From assembly GCA_948470255.1 (NCBI GenBank), contig CAOKOS010000003.1:1-64000 (forward strand): a DNA stretch of 64,000 nucleotides. Reading direction: 5' to 3'. Below the pieces are notes generated by a model. It had not been told where the DNA came from, did no database searches, and saw only the letters and a list, made by a program, of their open reading frames with translations. The translations under genes were made by a program, and so were the position numbers. This stretch comes from an uncultured Lachnotalea sp. Lineage in GTDB: Bacteria; Bacillota; Clostridia; Lachnospirales; Lachnospiraceae. Below, one piece after another: positions 16,337-26,269 of this stretch; position 1 is the first letter of the stretch, and each line of letters opens with the position of its first letter.

Positions 16337-17389
16337 ATGAAAGCATTGTTTATTGGAGGGACAGGGATCATCAGCAGCGCCATTGTAAGGCGGCTGGCAG
16401 AAGAACTGCAATGGGAAGTCTGGGTTCTCAACCGGGGGAACAGGAAAGGGAAGCTTCCCCATGGCGTCCATCAGATTATTGCAGATATCCATGACGAGCA
16501 GGATGTGGCGGAAAAGATAGAGGGCCTTACTTTTGACACTGTCTGTGAATTTGTCGGCTTTACTGTAGAAGATATGGAGCGGGATTTCAGGCTTTTCCAT
16601 GGAAAGACGAGGCAGTATATTTATACAAGTTCTGCTTCTGCTTACCATAAACCGGCGGCAGGTTACGTCATTACAGAAGGGACGTCCCTTGCAAACCCTC
16701 ACTGGCAGTATTCCAGGGACAAAATTGCATGTGAGGAATTCCTGATGGAAAAATACCGGGAGGAAGGTTTCCCTGTCACCATCGTAAGGCCGAGCCATAC
16801 GTATGACGAGCGGAATATTCCTTTGGGTGTACAGGGGAAGAATGGTTTCTGGCAAGTGGTCAAACGCATGATGGATGGAAAGCCTGTTATTATCCAGGGG
16901 GATGGCACTTCCCTGTGGACACTCACATTCAACCGGGATTTTGCCGTAGGATACACCGGACTCATGGGAAAACGGTATGCCATCGGAGAGGCGTTTCAGA
17001 TTACAAGTGATGAAACACTCACCTGGAACCAGATTTATGAAACCATTGCAGATGCGCTTGGGGTAAAGCTGAACGCTTATCATGTGGCCTCCGAGTTCCT
17101 GTCGGCGGTGGGGGATCCGTATGGATATGATTATGAAGGAAGCCTGATTGGGGATAAATCTGTCTCAGTTGTTTTTGACAACAGCAAGTTAAAAAGGGTG
17201 GCGCCGGATATGAGAACCACGGTGCATTTTGACCAGGGAGTACGGATTGCCCTTGATTATATCCTGTCCCACCCGGAGGAATGTCAAAAGGCAGACCCCC
17301 AGTTCGACGGATGGTGCGACAGAGTCGTCGAGGCCATGGAACAGGCAAAGATGGCCGTGCTGCAGGGAGGGGGATTTCCTGTGTCGTGA
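16337..17389 (+). CDS. NAD-dependent epimerase/dehydratase (extended SDR)
   Basis: A 350-residue Rossmann-fold enzyme. The nucleotide-binding motif GGTGIIS is at residues 7-13, the catalytic Ser/Tyr region is YTSSASAYHKP (about 95-106) with YSRDK (about 127-131) supplying a Tyr-x-x-x-Lys pair. The C-terminal half resembles nucleoside-sugar epimerases and the chloroplast RNA-binding CSP41 type. The substrate is unknown. AGAGGGGG precedes the ATG. It stands alone, with the valS T-box transcript starting about 100 bp downstream, and a 284-bp upstream gap shared with the divergent FIST operon. Confidence 0.87.
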   Translation: MKALFIGGTGIISSAIVRRLAEELQWEVWVLNRGNRKGKLPHGVHQIIADIHDEQDVAEKIEGLTFDTVCEFVGFTVEDMERDFRLFHGKTRQYIYTSSASAYHKPAAGYVITEGTSLANPHWQYSRDKIACEEFLMEKYREEGFPVTIVRPSHTYDERNIPLGVQGKNGFWQVVKRMMDGKPVIIQGDGTSLWTLTFNRDFAVGYTGLMGKRYAIGEAFQITSDETLTWNQIYETIADALGVKLNAYHVASEFLSAVGDPYGYDYEGSLIGDKSVSVVFDNSKLKRVAPDMRTTVHFDQGVRIALDYILSHPEECQKADPQFDGWCDRVVEAMEQAKMAVLQGGGFPVS

Positions 17390-17456
17390 CCGCGTATGCT
17401 TTTGCAGACAGAGGCGCTGAAAGGAAAAACGACGGAAAGACAAGGGAAAAGCCCCC

Positions 17457-17485
17457 TTTACAAATAGAAATTCCTGTAGTATAAT
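17457..17485 (+). promoter_or_regulatory. Sigma-A promoter for valS leader
   Basis: TTTACA (17457-17462), a 17-nt spacer and TATAAT (17480-17485). Transcription should start near 17492, at the 5' end of the T-box leader. Confidence 0.8.
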
Positions 17486-17491
17486 TTCCAC

Positions 17492-17796
17492 AGGTTTGAA
17501 TAGGATACAGGCTGTGAAGAAGAGGAGTACCCAGGCGGCGCCAGCAGAGAGGACGGCCCACCGGCTGAAAGGCGGTCCGGGAATGTGTTTGGGGAAGGTA
17601 GCTTCTGAGCCGGATTTCTGAAACGAAGGAGGCTGGGTATTGTCCGTATATCCGGTTTGCAGCAGTAGGAAGTCCCGGGGTTGCCCACGTTACAGGGCAG
17701 GAGAGGACTGCGCGGCCATGGCCGGAGCAGTCGAAAAAAGGTGGTACCGCGGTGATTCGCCCTTTTTCTATCGGAGGATAGGAGAGGGCGTTTTTT
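17492..17796 (+). promoter_or_regulatory. T-box leader for valS
   Basis: A tRNA-sensing T-box element. The conserved T-box core AAAGGTGGTACCGCGG is at 17737-17752. Stem I landmarks include AGAGAGGACGG and CGGCTGAAAGG around 17554-17583; GTACCCAG near 17528 pairs with CTGGGTAT near 17632. A plausible valine specifier GTA is at 17598-17600, matching the downstream valS. A terminator (CGCCCT / AGGGCG then TTTTTT, 17759-17796) completes the switch: uncharged tRNA-Val should favour the antiterminator. The specifier assignment is inference. Confidence 0.93.
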
Positions 17797-17798
17797 GC

Positions 17799-17926
17799 TT
17801 TATAGGAAATTGCGACCTATAAAGTAAAAACCCTCCGGGGGATGCGCAGTTCGCGGAAAGGAATTATATCGCTGAAGCGATTCGCCGCAGGCGGAGAATC
17901 CTGCTCGCAGGATTCTTTATTTTTTC
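17799..17926 (+). repeat. Dispersed hairpin repeat, copy 1 (in the valS leader)
   Basis: Module A: TTTATAGG (17799-17806) pairs with CCTATAAA (17816-17823). Module B: AAAAACCCTCCGGGGG. Module C: ATCGCT/AGCGAT and CGCCGCAGGCG. Module D: GAATCCTG-CTCG-CAGGATTC (17896-17915) then TTTATTTTTT, a second terminator-like hairpin between the T-box and the valS start codon. Same modules recur near 26.3, 48.2, 49.9 and 56.9 kb. Confidence 0.8.
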
Positions 17927-17945
17927 ATAAGACAGGACGGTTGTT

Positions 17946-20591
17946 ATGAGCAGGGAACTGGAAAAAACGTATAATCCTCAGGCCATTGAGGAGCGTTTGT
18001 ATGAAAAATGGATGGAAAAGAATTATTTTCATGCTGAGGTGGACAGGGATAAAAAGCCCTTTACCATCGTGATGCCGCCGCCCAATATCACAGGGCAGCT
18101 TCACATGGGACATGCGCTGGATAATACCATGCAGGATATTTTAATTCGTTATAAGAGGATGCAGGGATATTCTGCCCTTTGGCAGCCGGGTACGGACCAT
18201 GCGGCCATTGCCACGGAAGTGAAAGTCATTGATAAACTGAGAAGTGAAGGCATTGATAAAGAAGATTTGACCCGGGAAGAATTTCTGGATCATGCCTGGG
18301 CATGGAAAAAAGAATATGGCGGAAAAATTGTAAAACAGCTCAAAAAACTTGGCTCTTCAGCAGACTGGGAAAGAGAGCGTTTTACCATGGACCAGGGGTG
18401 TTCGGACGCGGTTCTTGAGGTGTTTATCCGCCTTTATGAAAAAGGTTATATTTATAAAGGCTCCCGCATCATCAACTGGTGCCCGGAGTGCCAGACTTCG
18501 ATTTCCGATGCAGAAGTGGTCCATGAGGAGCAGGGGGGGCACTTCTGGCACATTAATTATCCGGTAAAAGGGGAACCGGGGCGGTTTGTGGAGATTGCCA
18601 CCACCAGGCCGGAAACCATGCTGGGCGATACGGCAGTGGCCGTCCATCCTGATGATGAGCGTTACAAAGACCTGGTGGGAAAAATGCTGATTCTGCCCAT
18701 TATGGACAGGGAAATCCCCGTAATCGCCGATGCATATGTGGATAAAGAGTTTGGTACGGGATGTGTAAAGATCACCCCGGCCCATGACCCCAATGACTTT
18801 GAGGTTGGAAAAAGGCATAACCTTCCGGAAATCAATATTTTGAACGACGACGCCACCATCAATGAAAATGGGGGCAAGTATCAGGGGATGGAGCGTTACG
18901 CGGCCAGGAAGGCTGTGGTGGAGGAGCTTTCCAGCCTGGGGCTTTTGGTGAAAATTGTGGATCATTCCCACAATGTAGGGACCCATGACCGCTGCAAGAC
19001 CACCATTGAGCCGATGGTGAAGCAGCAGTGGTTTGTGAAGATGGATGAGATGGCAAAACCGGCCATCGAAGCTTTGAAATCAGGCCGCCTTAAATTTGTG
19101 CCAGAAAGCTTTGGAAAGACGTATCTCCACTGGTTGGAGAATATCCGCGACTGGTGCATTTCCAGGCAGCTTTGGTGGGGCCATCGGATTCCCGCCTATT
19201 ACTGCCAGGAGTGCGGTGAGGTGGCGGTGGTAAAAGAAGCGCCCGGAGTCTGCCCCAAATGTGGCTGTAGTCATATGGCGCAGGATGAGGACACGCTGGA
19301 CACTTGGTTTTCTTCGGCGCTTTGGCCTTTTTCTACCCTGGGATGGCCGGAAAAAACGCCGGAGATGGATTATTTCTATCCCACGGACGTGCTGGTGACG
19401 GGATATGACATTATTTTCTTCTGGGTAATCCGCATGGTGTTCTCCGCCCTTGAGCAAACGGGGAAGGAGCCTTTCCACACGGTTTTGATTCACGGCCTGG
19501 TGAGGGATTCCCAGGGGCGCAAGATGAGCAAGTCCCTGGGTAACGGCATTGACCCTCTGGAGGTGGTGGATAAATACGGCGCCGACGCGCTGCGTATGAC
19601 GCTGATCACTGGAAATGCGCCCGGAAACGATATGCGTTTTTACTGGGAGAGAGTGGAGGCCAGCAGGAATTTTGCCAATAAAGTATGGAACGCGTCCCGC
19701 TTTATTTTGATGAATACATCCAGGGCTTCTGTCCATCAGGTGAGCCTTGACAGCCTGACGGGGGCCGATAAGTGGATTTTGTCCAAAGTCAATACGCTGA
19801 CAAAGGATGTGACGGAGAATCTGGACAAATATGAACTGGGAATCGCCCTCCAGAAGGTTTATGATTTTATTTGGGAAGAATTTTGCGACTGGTATATCGA
19901 GATGGTGAAGCCGCGCCTTTATAATGATGACGACGCCACAAAGGCTGCCGCCCTCTGGACCTTAAAGACTGTGCTGATTCAGTCCCTGAAGCTGCTTCAT
20001 CCGTACATGCCTTTTATTACGGAGGAAATTTTCTGCAACCTGCAGGAGAAAGAAGAGTCCATTATGATCTCTTCCTGGCCGGAATACAGGGAAGAATGGA
20101 AATTTGTGGAGGATGAGACGGCGGTGGAAACCATCAAGGAGGCCGTCCGCGCCATCCGCGGCGTCCGCACTTCCATGAATGTGCCTCCCAGCAGGAAAGC
20201 AAGTGTGATTGTGGTTTCTGCTGAAGAGGAAGTCCGCAGGATTTTTGAGAATGGACGGGTATTTTTTGCAACCCTGGCTTCTGCCGGGGAAGTGACGGTG
20301 CAGGCAGATAAAGGGGGAATCCCGGAGGATGCCGTTTCTGCAGTGACGGCCAAGGCTGTGGTCTATATGCCTTTGGCAGAGCTTGTGGATATTGGGAAGG
20401 AAATCGAGCGGCTGAAGAAGGAGGAAGAACGGCTGAATAAGGAACTGGCCAGATCCAGGGGGATGCTGAATAATGAAAAATTTGTAAGCCGCGCGCCGGA
20501 GGCCAAGATTGAGGAAGAGAAGGCTAAGCTGGCGAAATATGAGCAGATGATGGCCCAGGTGAAAGAGCGCCTGGCCCAGTTGGAGAAATAA
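17946..20591 (+). CDS. valS: Valine--tRNA ligase
   Basis: An 881-residue class I aminoacyl-tRNA synthetase charging tRNA-Val. The HIGH signature is HMGH at residues 53-56 and KMSKS is at residues 526-530. The editing (CP1) domain lies between about 200 and 360, with [20 protein letters not shown] zinc-binding set CQECGEVA...CPKCGC is near 420-445. The C-terminal 65 residues form the usual Lys/Glu coiled coil. Full length for the family. It is controlled by the T-box immediately upstream. Confidence 0.98.
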   Translation: MSRELEKTYNPQAIEERLYEKWMEKNYFHAEVDRDKKPFTIVMPPPNITGQLHMGHALDNTMQDILIRYKRMQGYSALWQPGTDHAAIATEVKVIDKLRSEGIDKEDLTREEFLDHAWAWKKEYGGKIVKQLKKLGSSADWERERFTMDQGCSDAVLEVFIRLYEKGYIYKGSRIINWCPECQTSISDAEVVHEEQGGHFWHINYPVKGEPGRFVEIATTRPETMLGDTAVAVHPDDERYKDLVGKMLILPIMDREIPVIADAYVDKEFGTGCVKITPAHDPNDFEVGKRHNLPEINILNDDATINENGGKYQGMERYAARKAVVEELSSLGLLVKIVDHSHNVGTHDRCKTTIEPMVKQQWFVKMDEMAKPAIEALKSGRLKFVPESFGKTYLHWLENIRDWCISRQLWWGHRIPAYYCQECGEVAVVKEAPGVCPKCGCSHMAQDEDTLDTWFSSALWPFSTLGWPEKTPEMDYFYPTDVLVTGYDIIFFWVIRMVFSALEQTGKEPFHTVLIHGLVRDSQGRKMSKSLGNGIDPLEVVDKYGADALRMTLITGNAPGNDMRFYWERVEASRNFANKVWNASRFILMNTSRASVHQVSLDSLTGADKWILSKVNTLTKDVTENLDKYELGIALQKVYDFIWEEFCDWYIEMVKPRLYNDDDATKAAALWTLKTVLIQSLKLLHPYMPFITEEIFCNLQEKEESIMISSWPEYREEWKFVEDETAVETIKEAVRAIRGVRTSMNVPPSRKASVIVVSAEEEVRRIFENGRVFFATLASAGEVTVQADKGGIPEDAVSAVTAKAVVYMPLAELVDIGKEIERLKKEEERLNKELARSRGMLNNEKFVSRAPEAKIEEEKAKLAKYEQMMAQVKERLAQLEK

Positions 20592-20618
20592 TAAGGCATG
20601 GCCGGAATGTAGGTTTCG

Positions 20619-21512
20619 TCAGCCGGGATAAGATGGCAAAAGCGAAAGGAATTGCTTTCCGGCCAGGGAAAGAGGATGAAGGCTGTCGCTTACCACGCAG
20701 ATGTGGCGGGGCGGCAGCTCTTTTTTCAGAAAAATCCGAAAGACGCTGCCGGCCTTCAGGGATTCGGCGGCAAAATTTTCCGGCACAAAACCGAGTCCTA
20801 AGTTATGGGCGGTTAAAGGCGTCACCAAATCTGTAGTGGCCGGTTCCACGTCCGGTTCCAGGGGGGCTCCTGCCGCTGAAAACTGCTGTTCCAGAAAATA
20901 CCTGGTTGCAGTGCCATGACTGAGGCAGATCAGAGGGTAATGACTCATCTCATGGAGGGACATGGCTTTGTGGCGGAGCTTTTGAAACCGGTTTCCGGCG
21001 ATGACAATATCCTGGAAAGGTACCAGGGGAATCACCGAAAGGCCGTCGGTATGCTGGAGGGGGGAAATGACAATGGCGAAATCGACTTCCCCCTTTTTTA
21101 AAGCAGTCAGGGCGTCGGGGGTGGTACTGCTGAAAATTTTTAATTTTAATTCAGGGTAACGGTTTTTAAACTGCTCCAGATAAGGCAAGAGAAAATTGTG
21201 GAGGGTCATTTCGCTGGCGCCGATCCGCAGGGTCCCGGCTGTCAGGGATTTGCTGGCGGCCAGCGCTTCTTCCGCGGTCCAAAATTCTTCACAAGCTTTT
21301 CTTACATGGGAAAAAAGAAGCTTTGCTTCCGGCGTCAGAACCACTCCGCTTTTGGAACGGATGAACAGGGAAAGGCCAAGCTCTTTTTCCAGGCTGCGGA
21401 TATAATGGCTGACGGTAGGCTGGGAAAGGAAAAGCGCTCTTGCGGCGGCGGTGATGTTTTCATATTTGGCGACGTAGTAAAAGATTTTGTAGTATTCAAA
21501 GCTGACGGACAT
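20619..21512 (-). CDS. LysR family transcriptional regulator
   Basis: A 297-residue regulator. The N-terminal winged helix-turn-helix is clear at residues 2-62 (YKIFYYVAKYENITAAARAL then LSQPTVSHYIRSLEKELG), followed by a periplasmic-binding-protein-like effector domain (about 90-295). It is divergent from the MATE pump gene with a 132-bp gap, so that pump is its likely target. An ATGG/CCAT dyad at about 21537-21549 in the shared gap could be part of a LysR site. The effector is unknown. Confidence 0.92.
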   Translation of the reverse strand: MSVSFEYYKIFYYVAKYENITAAARALFLSQPTVSHYIRSLEKELGLSLFIRSKSGVVLTPEAKLLFSHVRKACEEFWTAEEALAASKSLTAGTLRIGASEMTLHNFLLPYLEQFKNRYPELKLKIFSSTTPDALTALKKGEVDFAIVISPLQHTDGLSVIPLVPFQDIVIAGNRFQKLRHKAMSLHEMSHYPLICLSHGTATRYFLEQQFSAAGAPLEPDVEPATTDLVTPLTAHNLGLGFVPENFAAESLKAGSVFRIFLKKELPPRHICVVSDSLHPLSLAGKQFLSLLPSYPG

Positions 21513-21561
21513 TATGGATACCTCATTGAAATTTTCTATGGATAACCATTAAAAATAAAAG

Positions 21562-21590
21562 TTTTCAAATGGATCCAAAGATAGTATAAT
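21562..21590 (+). promoter_or_regulatory. Sigma-A-type promoter for the MATE gene
   Basis: TTTTCA (21562-21567), a 17-nt spacer and TATAAT (21585-21590), 54 bp upstream of the MATE start. Confidence 0.6.
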
Positions 21591-21644
21591 TCCATGGAGA
21601 TGAAAATGCAAATGGAACTATTATAGTAAACGAGGGAAACAGAG

Positions 21645-22982
21645 ATGATTAAAGATTTAACGGAGGGAAAGCCATCGTCAGTGCTATGGCGGTTTTCCAT
21701 TCCCATGTTTGTCAGTGTGATTTTCCAGCAGCTTTATAATATTGCGGACAGCGCCATTGCAGGGAAATTTGCAGGGGAATCCGCATTGGCGGCGGTAGGG
21801 GCTTCCTATCCCATCACCATGATCTTTATGGCCATTGCCGTGGGGAGTAACATCGGCTGTTCTGTGGTGATCTCCCAGCTTTTTGGGGCGAAGCAGTATG
21901 GGAAAATGAAAACTGCCATTTCCACCACACTTCTGTCTTCGGCTGTGCTGGCGGCGGCGCTTACGGGATTGGGGCTTTTGGGGGCTGGCGGACTGCTTAA
22001 GCTGCTCAATACGCCGGCTGATGTGTTTGCCGATGGAAAGCTGTATCTCAGAATTTATATAGGCGGTTTTTTGTTTCTTTTCCTATATAATATATGTACG
22101 GGGGTTTTTACTTCCCTGGGGGATTCCAGGACGCCGCTGTATTTCCTGATTGGTTCTTCTTTAAGCAATATTTTTTTGGACTACTTGTTTGTGACGTCGT
22201 TCCATATGGGGGTGGCAGGTGTGGCCTGGGCCACTTTTATAGCCCAGGGGGCCGCCTGTATCCTGGCTTTTCTGACACTGTTGTACCGCCTTGGAAAAAT
22301 AAAGACAGAGGAAAAACAGCCGTTTTTTTCCATCCTCATGCTAAAACGGGTCGGCCGTATTGCAGTTCCCAGTATTTTGCAGCAGAGTTTCATTTCCATC
22401 GGAAATATTTTTATCCAGTGGAGGGTCAACAGTTTTGGCTCTTCGGTGATTGCCGGATATTCGGCTGCCATTAAATTGAATACCTTTACCATTACTTCTT
22501 TCACGACGCTGGCCAACGGCCTTTCCAGTTTTACTGCCCAGAATGTGGGCGCGGGAAAGGTGCAGCGGATCAGGGAGGGGCTGCGCGCCGGTGTTGTGCT
22601 GGCGGCCCTCATTGCAGTTCCTTTTGTCATTACATTTGCCTTTTTTGGGAGGACGATGGTTCTTTTGTTTCTTCCAGAGCAGGAGGCGGCAGCCACGGCG
22701 CTTTCCACAGGGGTTACTTTCCTGCGGATTGTATCACCGTTTTATTTTGTGATATTGGTGAAGCTGATGGCTGACGGCGTCCTGCGTGGGAGCGGCGCCA
22801 TGAAGTATTTTATGGTGGCGACTTTTACGGATTTGGTCCTGCGGGTGCTCCTGGCATTCGTTTTTTCGACAGGCCTGGGCCCTGTGGGAATCTGGTTGTC
22901 CTGGCCGGTGGGCTGGACAACGGCCACGGTGGTTTCCTGTGTATTTTACGGGACGGGGAAATGGAAGCAGGGAAAAGTGTAA
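21645..22982 (+). CDS. MATE family efflux transporter
   Basis: A 445-residue cation-coupled multidrug/toxin extrusion protein with 12 predicted membrane helices in two similar halves. Typical MATE features are the N-terminal IPMFVSVIFQQLYNIADSAI (about residues 19-38) and the matching start of the second half near residue 240 (VPSILQQSFISIGNIFIQW). Full length. Divergent from a LysR regulator that probably controls it. The exported compound cannot be predicted. Confidence 0.94.
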   Translation: MIKDLTEGKPSSVLWRFSIPMFVSVIFQQLYNIADSAIAGKFAGESALAAVGASYPITMIFMAIAVGSNIGCSVVISQLFGAKQYGKMKTAISTTLLSSAVLAAALTGLGLLGAGGLLKLLNTPADVFADGKLYLRIYIGGFLFLFLYNICTGVFTSLGDSRTPLYFLIGSSLSNIFLDYLFVTSFHMGVAGVAWATFIAQGAACILAFLTLLYRLGKIKTEEKQPFFSILMLKRVGRIAVPSILQQSFISIGNIFIQWRVNSFGSSVIAGYSAAIKLNTFTITSFTTLANGLSSFTAQNVGAGKVQRIREGLRAGVVLAALIAVPFVITFAFFGRTMVLLFLPEQEAAATALSTGVTFLRIVSPFYFVILVKLMADGVLRGSGAMKYFMVATFTDLVLRVLLAFVFSTGLGPVGIWLSWPVGWTTATVVSCVFYGTGKWKQGKV

Positions 22983-23014
22983 AAAACAGAACAGGACGGA
23001 GGTTCCAATAGGAT

Positions 23015-24391
23015 ATGGACGGGAATATAAATACAACCATGAAACACAGAATGAACATAGAGGAAGCGGAAGAGTATCTCAACGGGATTCCGCGGTTTTC
23101 TAAAAAAACTACCATGGAAAATGAGCGGAGGATCCTGGAGCTTCTCGGGAGTCCTGAAAAGGGGCAGCAGTTTGTCCACGTGGCGGGAACCAACGGAAAG
23201 GGTTCCGTATGTGCTTTTATGAGCCGGATTCTTCTGGAACAGGGATACCATGTGGGAACGTTTAGTTCTCCCCATCTCGTTGACATTACAGAGAGGTTCC
23301 TCATTGACGGGGAGCAGGTGGCGGAAGAAGAGTTCCTGGCGGCTTTCCACCGTATTTACGATTTATGCCAGGAAAGGAAAGAGGAAATCGTCCATCCTTC
23401 TTATTTTGAATTTTTGTTTTTAATCGGCATGGTGATTTTTAAAGAGCGCCGGGTGGACATTACGGTTTTGGAGGTGGGCCTTGGAGGCAGGCTGGATGCC
23501 ACCAATGTGATTGAGGGGCCGGAGGTTTGCGTGATTGCTTCCATTAGCCTGGATCACACGGAAATCCTGGGGGACACCGTTTCCCAGATTGCAGGGGAGA
23601 AGGCGGGAATTATAAAAAAAGGTTGTCCAGTGGTCTATGATGACAGTGTACCGGAGGCTTCTGCAGTGATACAAAGAATCGCAAAAGAGCAGGATGCTCC
23701 GGCGTATCCGGTGAATCCGAAGGATTTTGAAATTGTGGACAGAAGCCCTTCGTCACTGGAATTTCAAATGAAACGCGGATATTTTTCCGGGGAATGTTTC
23801 CGGGTGCCTTTTGTGGCAGACTATCAGGCTATGAATGCTTCTCTGGCGGTGGCGGCGGCCTGGGCGCTGCAAAGGCGGCAGACGGAAGGGGGCTTTGCAG
23901 TACAAAATCCGTCCAAAAGGGGAAAATCCCTTTCATGGATAGGGAAGGTACGGCAGTCTCTTCTTCATACTTCCTGGCCGGGGAGGATGGAGCCGGTGCT
24001 TCCGGGTGTTTATATGGACGGCGCCCACAATGACGATGGTATCCGTGTTTTTATTGAGACAGTGAGGAAGCTTCCCTGTAGCGGAAAAAAATATCTTTTG
24101 TTTTCAGCAGTGGTGGAAAAGGATTATAGGACAATGATTGACGAAATCTGCAGCCAGGCAGATTTTGACGGTTTTATTCTGACAGAGCTTGACAGTTACA
24201 GGGCCCTGCCCCTTGCAGACATCAGGAAAGCCTTTGAGGGGCGGACAGACCAGCCTGTCTGGAGCTTTGACAGTATTGAGGAAGCCTTTGCTTTTGCCAG
24301 AGAAAAAAAAGAAACGGATGATTTCCTGTTTATTGCAGGCTCCCTTTATCTGGCGGGGAGCATAAAAGAGCTTCTTAGGGGAAAGCCCTGA
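23015..24391 (+). CDS. folC: Folylpolyglutamate/dihydrofolate synthase
   Basis: A 458-residue Mur-ligase-fold enzyme that adds glutamate to folates (and often also makes dihydrofolate from dihydropteroate). The ATP loop GTNGKGSVCAFMSRIL is at about residues 60-75; EVGLGGRLDATNVI and SLDHTEILGDTVSQIAGEKAG are further family signatures. It starts 32 bp after the MATE gene. The first Met (23015) is used, but a second at 23039 would remove eight residues and cannot be excluded because the ribosome site is weak for both. Confidence 0.95.
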   Translation: MDGNINTTMKHRMNIEEAEEYLNGIPRFSKKTTMENERRILELLGSPEKGQQFVHVAGTNGKGSVCAFMSRILLEQGYHVGTFSSPHLVDITERFLIDGEQVAEEEFLAAFHRIYDLCQERKEEIVHPSYFEFLFLIGMVIFKERRVDITVLEVGLGGRLDATNVIEGPEVCVIASISLDHTEILGDTVSQIAGEKAGIIKKGCPVVYDDSVPEASAVIQRIAKEQDAPAYPVNPKDFEIVDRSPSSLEFQMKRGYFSGECFRVPFVADYQAMNASLAVAAAWALQRRQTEGGFAVQNPSKRGKSLSWIGKVRQSLLHTSWPGRMEPVLPGVYMDGAHNDDGIRVFIETVRKLPCSGKKYLLFSAVVEKDYRTMIDEICSQADFDGFILTELDSYRALPLADIRKAFEGRTDQPVWSFDSIEEAFAFAREKKETDDFLFIAGSLYLAGSIKELLRGKP

Positions 24392-24419
24392 ACATCCTTC
24401 CCGTCTATGCAAAAAGAAA

Positions 24420-24447
24420 AGGATGACACTTTTTGTCGTCCTGTTTT
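24420..24447 (+). terminator. Intrinsic terminator after folC
   Basis: AGGATGACA (24420-24428) pairs with TGTCGTCCT (24434-24442), one G-T wobble, followed by GTTTT. Confidence 0.75.
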
Positions 24448-24643
24448 CATTGTAAAATATGGGGAATTGTAGTAGAATACCTTCAGTTGACATGTGGAAC
24501 CCCTTCACTGCATATATTGAAAATTTTAAGAATTTTTGAGGGTGTGTGATCAGGGTTTTTATGATATACTTTGTTATTGTATGGAAAGCTTTAAAAAAGT
24601 CCTGGCAGATATTTGGCCGGGCTGGTGAGAGAGGAAAAACGGA

Positions 24644-24796
24644 ATGTTGAATTTTGAGGAAGAGCTGGCGAAATTTAAGCCCAGCCGTGATATTGACCAG
24701 GTGGAGGATACCATAGTAAACCGGGATATCACGGATGTGACAGATATTATGGTGCAGTTTTTGAAGGAACAGCTTGAACAGGACAGCAGAGAGTAG
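24644..24796 (+). CDS. Small acidic protein of 50 residues, unknown function
   Basis: An open frame of 51 codons starting MLNFEEELAKFKPSRDIDQV, with a GAGAGG ribosome site 9 nt upstream and a stop only 8 bp before the next gene's start. It is strongly acidic, has no membrane segment and no Cys. The good ribosome site, even codon use and tight linkage to the zinc-ribbon/TPR protein argue that it is real and co-translated with it. I do not recognise the family. Confidence 0.7.
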   Translation: MLNFEEELAKFKPSRDIDQVEDTIVNRDITDVTDIMVQFLKEQLEQDSRE

Positions 24797-24804
24797 GGAT
24801 GTGT

Positions 24805-26202
24805 ATGGAGTGTTTATATTGCCATCACCCGATGGGAAACGGAAGATACTGCCAGTTTTGCAGCCGTGATGTGACGCTGTACAGAAAAATCGTCAGGGTT
24901 TCCAACACTTATTATAATGTGGGGCTGGACAAGGCGCGTGTCCGTGATTTGAGCGGCGCCGCGGTATATTTGAAAAAAAGTTTGGATTTATATAAAAAGA
25001 ATACGGATGCGAGAAACCTGCTGGGGCTTATTTATTATGAATTGGGCGAAACAGTGGATGCCCTGACAGAATGGGTGATCAGCAAGAATCTGCAGCCAAA
25101 GGACAACCTGGCCACAGAGTATCTGAAAATCCTCCAGTCCAGGCAGTCGCGGCTTAAGCAGATGAACCAGACGCTGCGGAAGTTTAACCAGGCCCTTTAC
25201 TATGCCCGCCATGACAGCCAGGATCTGGCGATTTTGCAGGCGAAAAAGGTTATCACCATGAATCCGCGGTTTGTAAAGGCGTATCAGCTTCTGGGGCTTT
25301 TGTATCTGAAAAAAGAAGAGTACGCTAAGGCGGAAAAAATGTTGAAAACGGTTTTGACTGTTGATGTCAACAATACGGCGGCTCTTTCTTATCTGGAGTA
25401 TATTCAGGATATTGCAAAGGATAAAAAGGCGGCCGCGAAGGAGAGGAACAGACGTCAGGCCAGGAAGCTGCGGGAAGAGGAGATGCTTGAGAATGCGGCG
25501 AGGGATGAAGCCATTGTCCCCACATACCGGGAAGGAAATGGAAACTGGCTTACGGTTCTGCTTCTTCTTATCGGTATTATGATGGGGGCTTTGAGTTGCT
25601 ATTTCCTGGTGCTTCCGGTGAGGGAAAAGGCGCTCCATTCAGATTTTAATGAGGACATCCTGTCCTATAATGAAAAAATTGCAGAGAGGGACACCAACAT
25701 CTCCGGCCTGGAAGATCAGATCAACAGCCTCAAGGAAGAGATGGCAAACCTCAATAATGAGCTGGCGGCATATACAGGAGAAGGCGGCATTATCAATGAG
25801 TACAACAAGCTTCTGGATGTGCTGACTTTGAAGGCAAACGGGGATTATATCGGGGCTATGGACGCAGTCATGGCCGTAAATGCTTCTTTGGTAACTAATG
25901 AAAAATTTCAGAGTATTTATGGAGCGCTAAACGCGGAGTTTACTGACAGCGGCGTCCAGACTCTTTTTAACCGGGGAAAAGAGGCATATGACAACAGGGA
26001 TTGGGAAACAGCCAGGGTATATTTTGCAAAATGCCTGGAGCTGCAGTCAGATTACCCGGAAGTTATTTTCTATATGGGAATTTGTTATCAAAACCAGGGA
26101 GACTGGGGTACGGCAGTCAGTTATTATAATCAGCTGATTGACAATGAGACATACAAGGATACGCAGTGGGGCGCGGCGGCAAAAACGCAGCGTGGTTACT
26201 GA
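24805..26202 (+). CDS. Zinc-ribbon and TPR membrane protein
   Basis: A 465-residue protein. The N-terminus is a zinc ribbon (ECLYCHHPMGN...YCQFCSR, two C-x-x-C pairs within residues 1-22). Cytosolic TPR-like repeats follow (about 30-205), a basic linker, one membrane helix (WLTVLLLLIGIMMGALSCYF, about 249-268), a coiled coil (about 285-325) and further TPR repeats outside the membrane (about 375-465). It likely organises a complex on both sides of the membrane; the role is not known. The start may be ATG 24799 or 24805; AGGG 6 nt before 24805 favours the latter. A terminator follows. Confidence 0.88.
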   Translation: MECLYCHHPMGNGRYCQFCSRDVTLYRKIVRVSNTYYNVGLDKARVRDLSGAAVYLKKSLDLYKKNTDARNLLGLIYYELGETVDALTEWVISKNLQPKDNLATEYLKILQSRQSRLKQMNQTLRKFNQALYYARHDSQDLAILQAKKVITMNPRFVKAYQLLGLLYLKKEEYAKAEKMLKTVLTVDVNNTAALSYLEYIQDIAKDKKAAAKERNRRQARKLREEEMLENAARDEAIVPTYREGNGNWLTVLLLLIGIMMGALSCYFLVLPVREKALHSDFNEDILSYNEKIAERDTNISGLEDQINSLKEEMANLNNELAAYTGEGGIINEYNKLLDVLTLKANGDYIGAMDAVMAVNASLVTNEKFQSIYGALNAEFTDSGVQTLFNRGKEAYDNRDWETARVYFAKCLELQSDYPEVIFYMGICYQNQGDWGTAVSYYNQLIDNETYKDTQWGAAAKTQRGY

Positions 26203-26230
26203 GATAAAGCTGGCGGCCATGTTTCGGCAG

Positions 26231-26269
26231 GGATACATACAAAGGAGAAATTTGTGTGTATCCTTTTTT
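26231..26269 (+). terminator. Intrinsic terminator after the TPR gene
   Basis: GGATACATACAAA pairs with TTTGTGTGTATCC (26231-26263, one G-T wobble), then TTTTTT. Confidence 0.88.
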
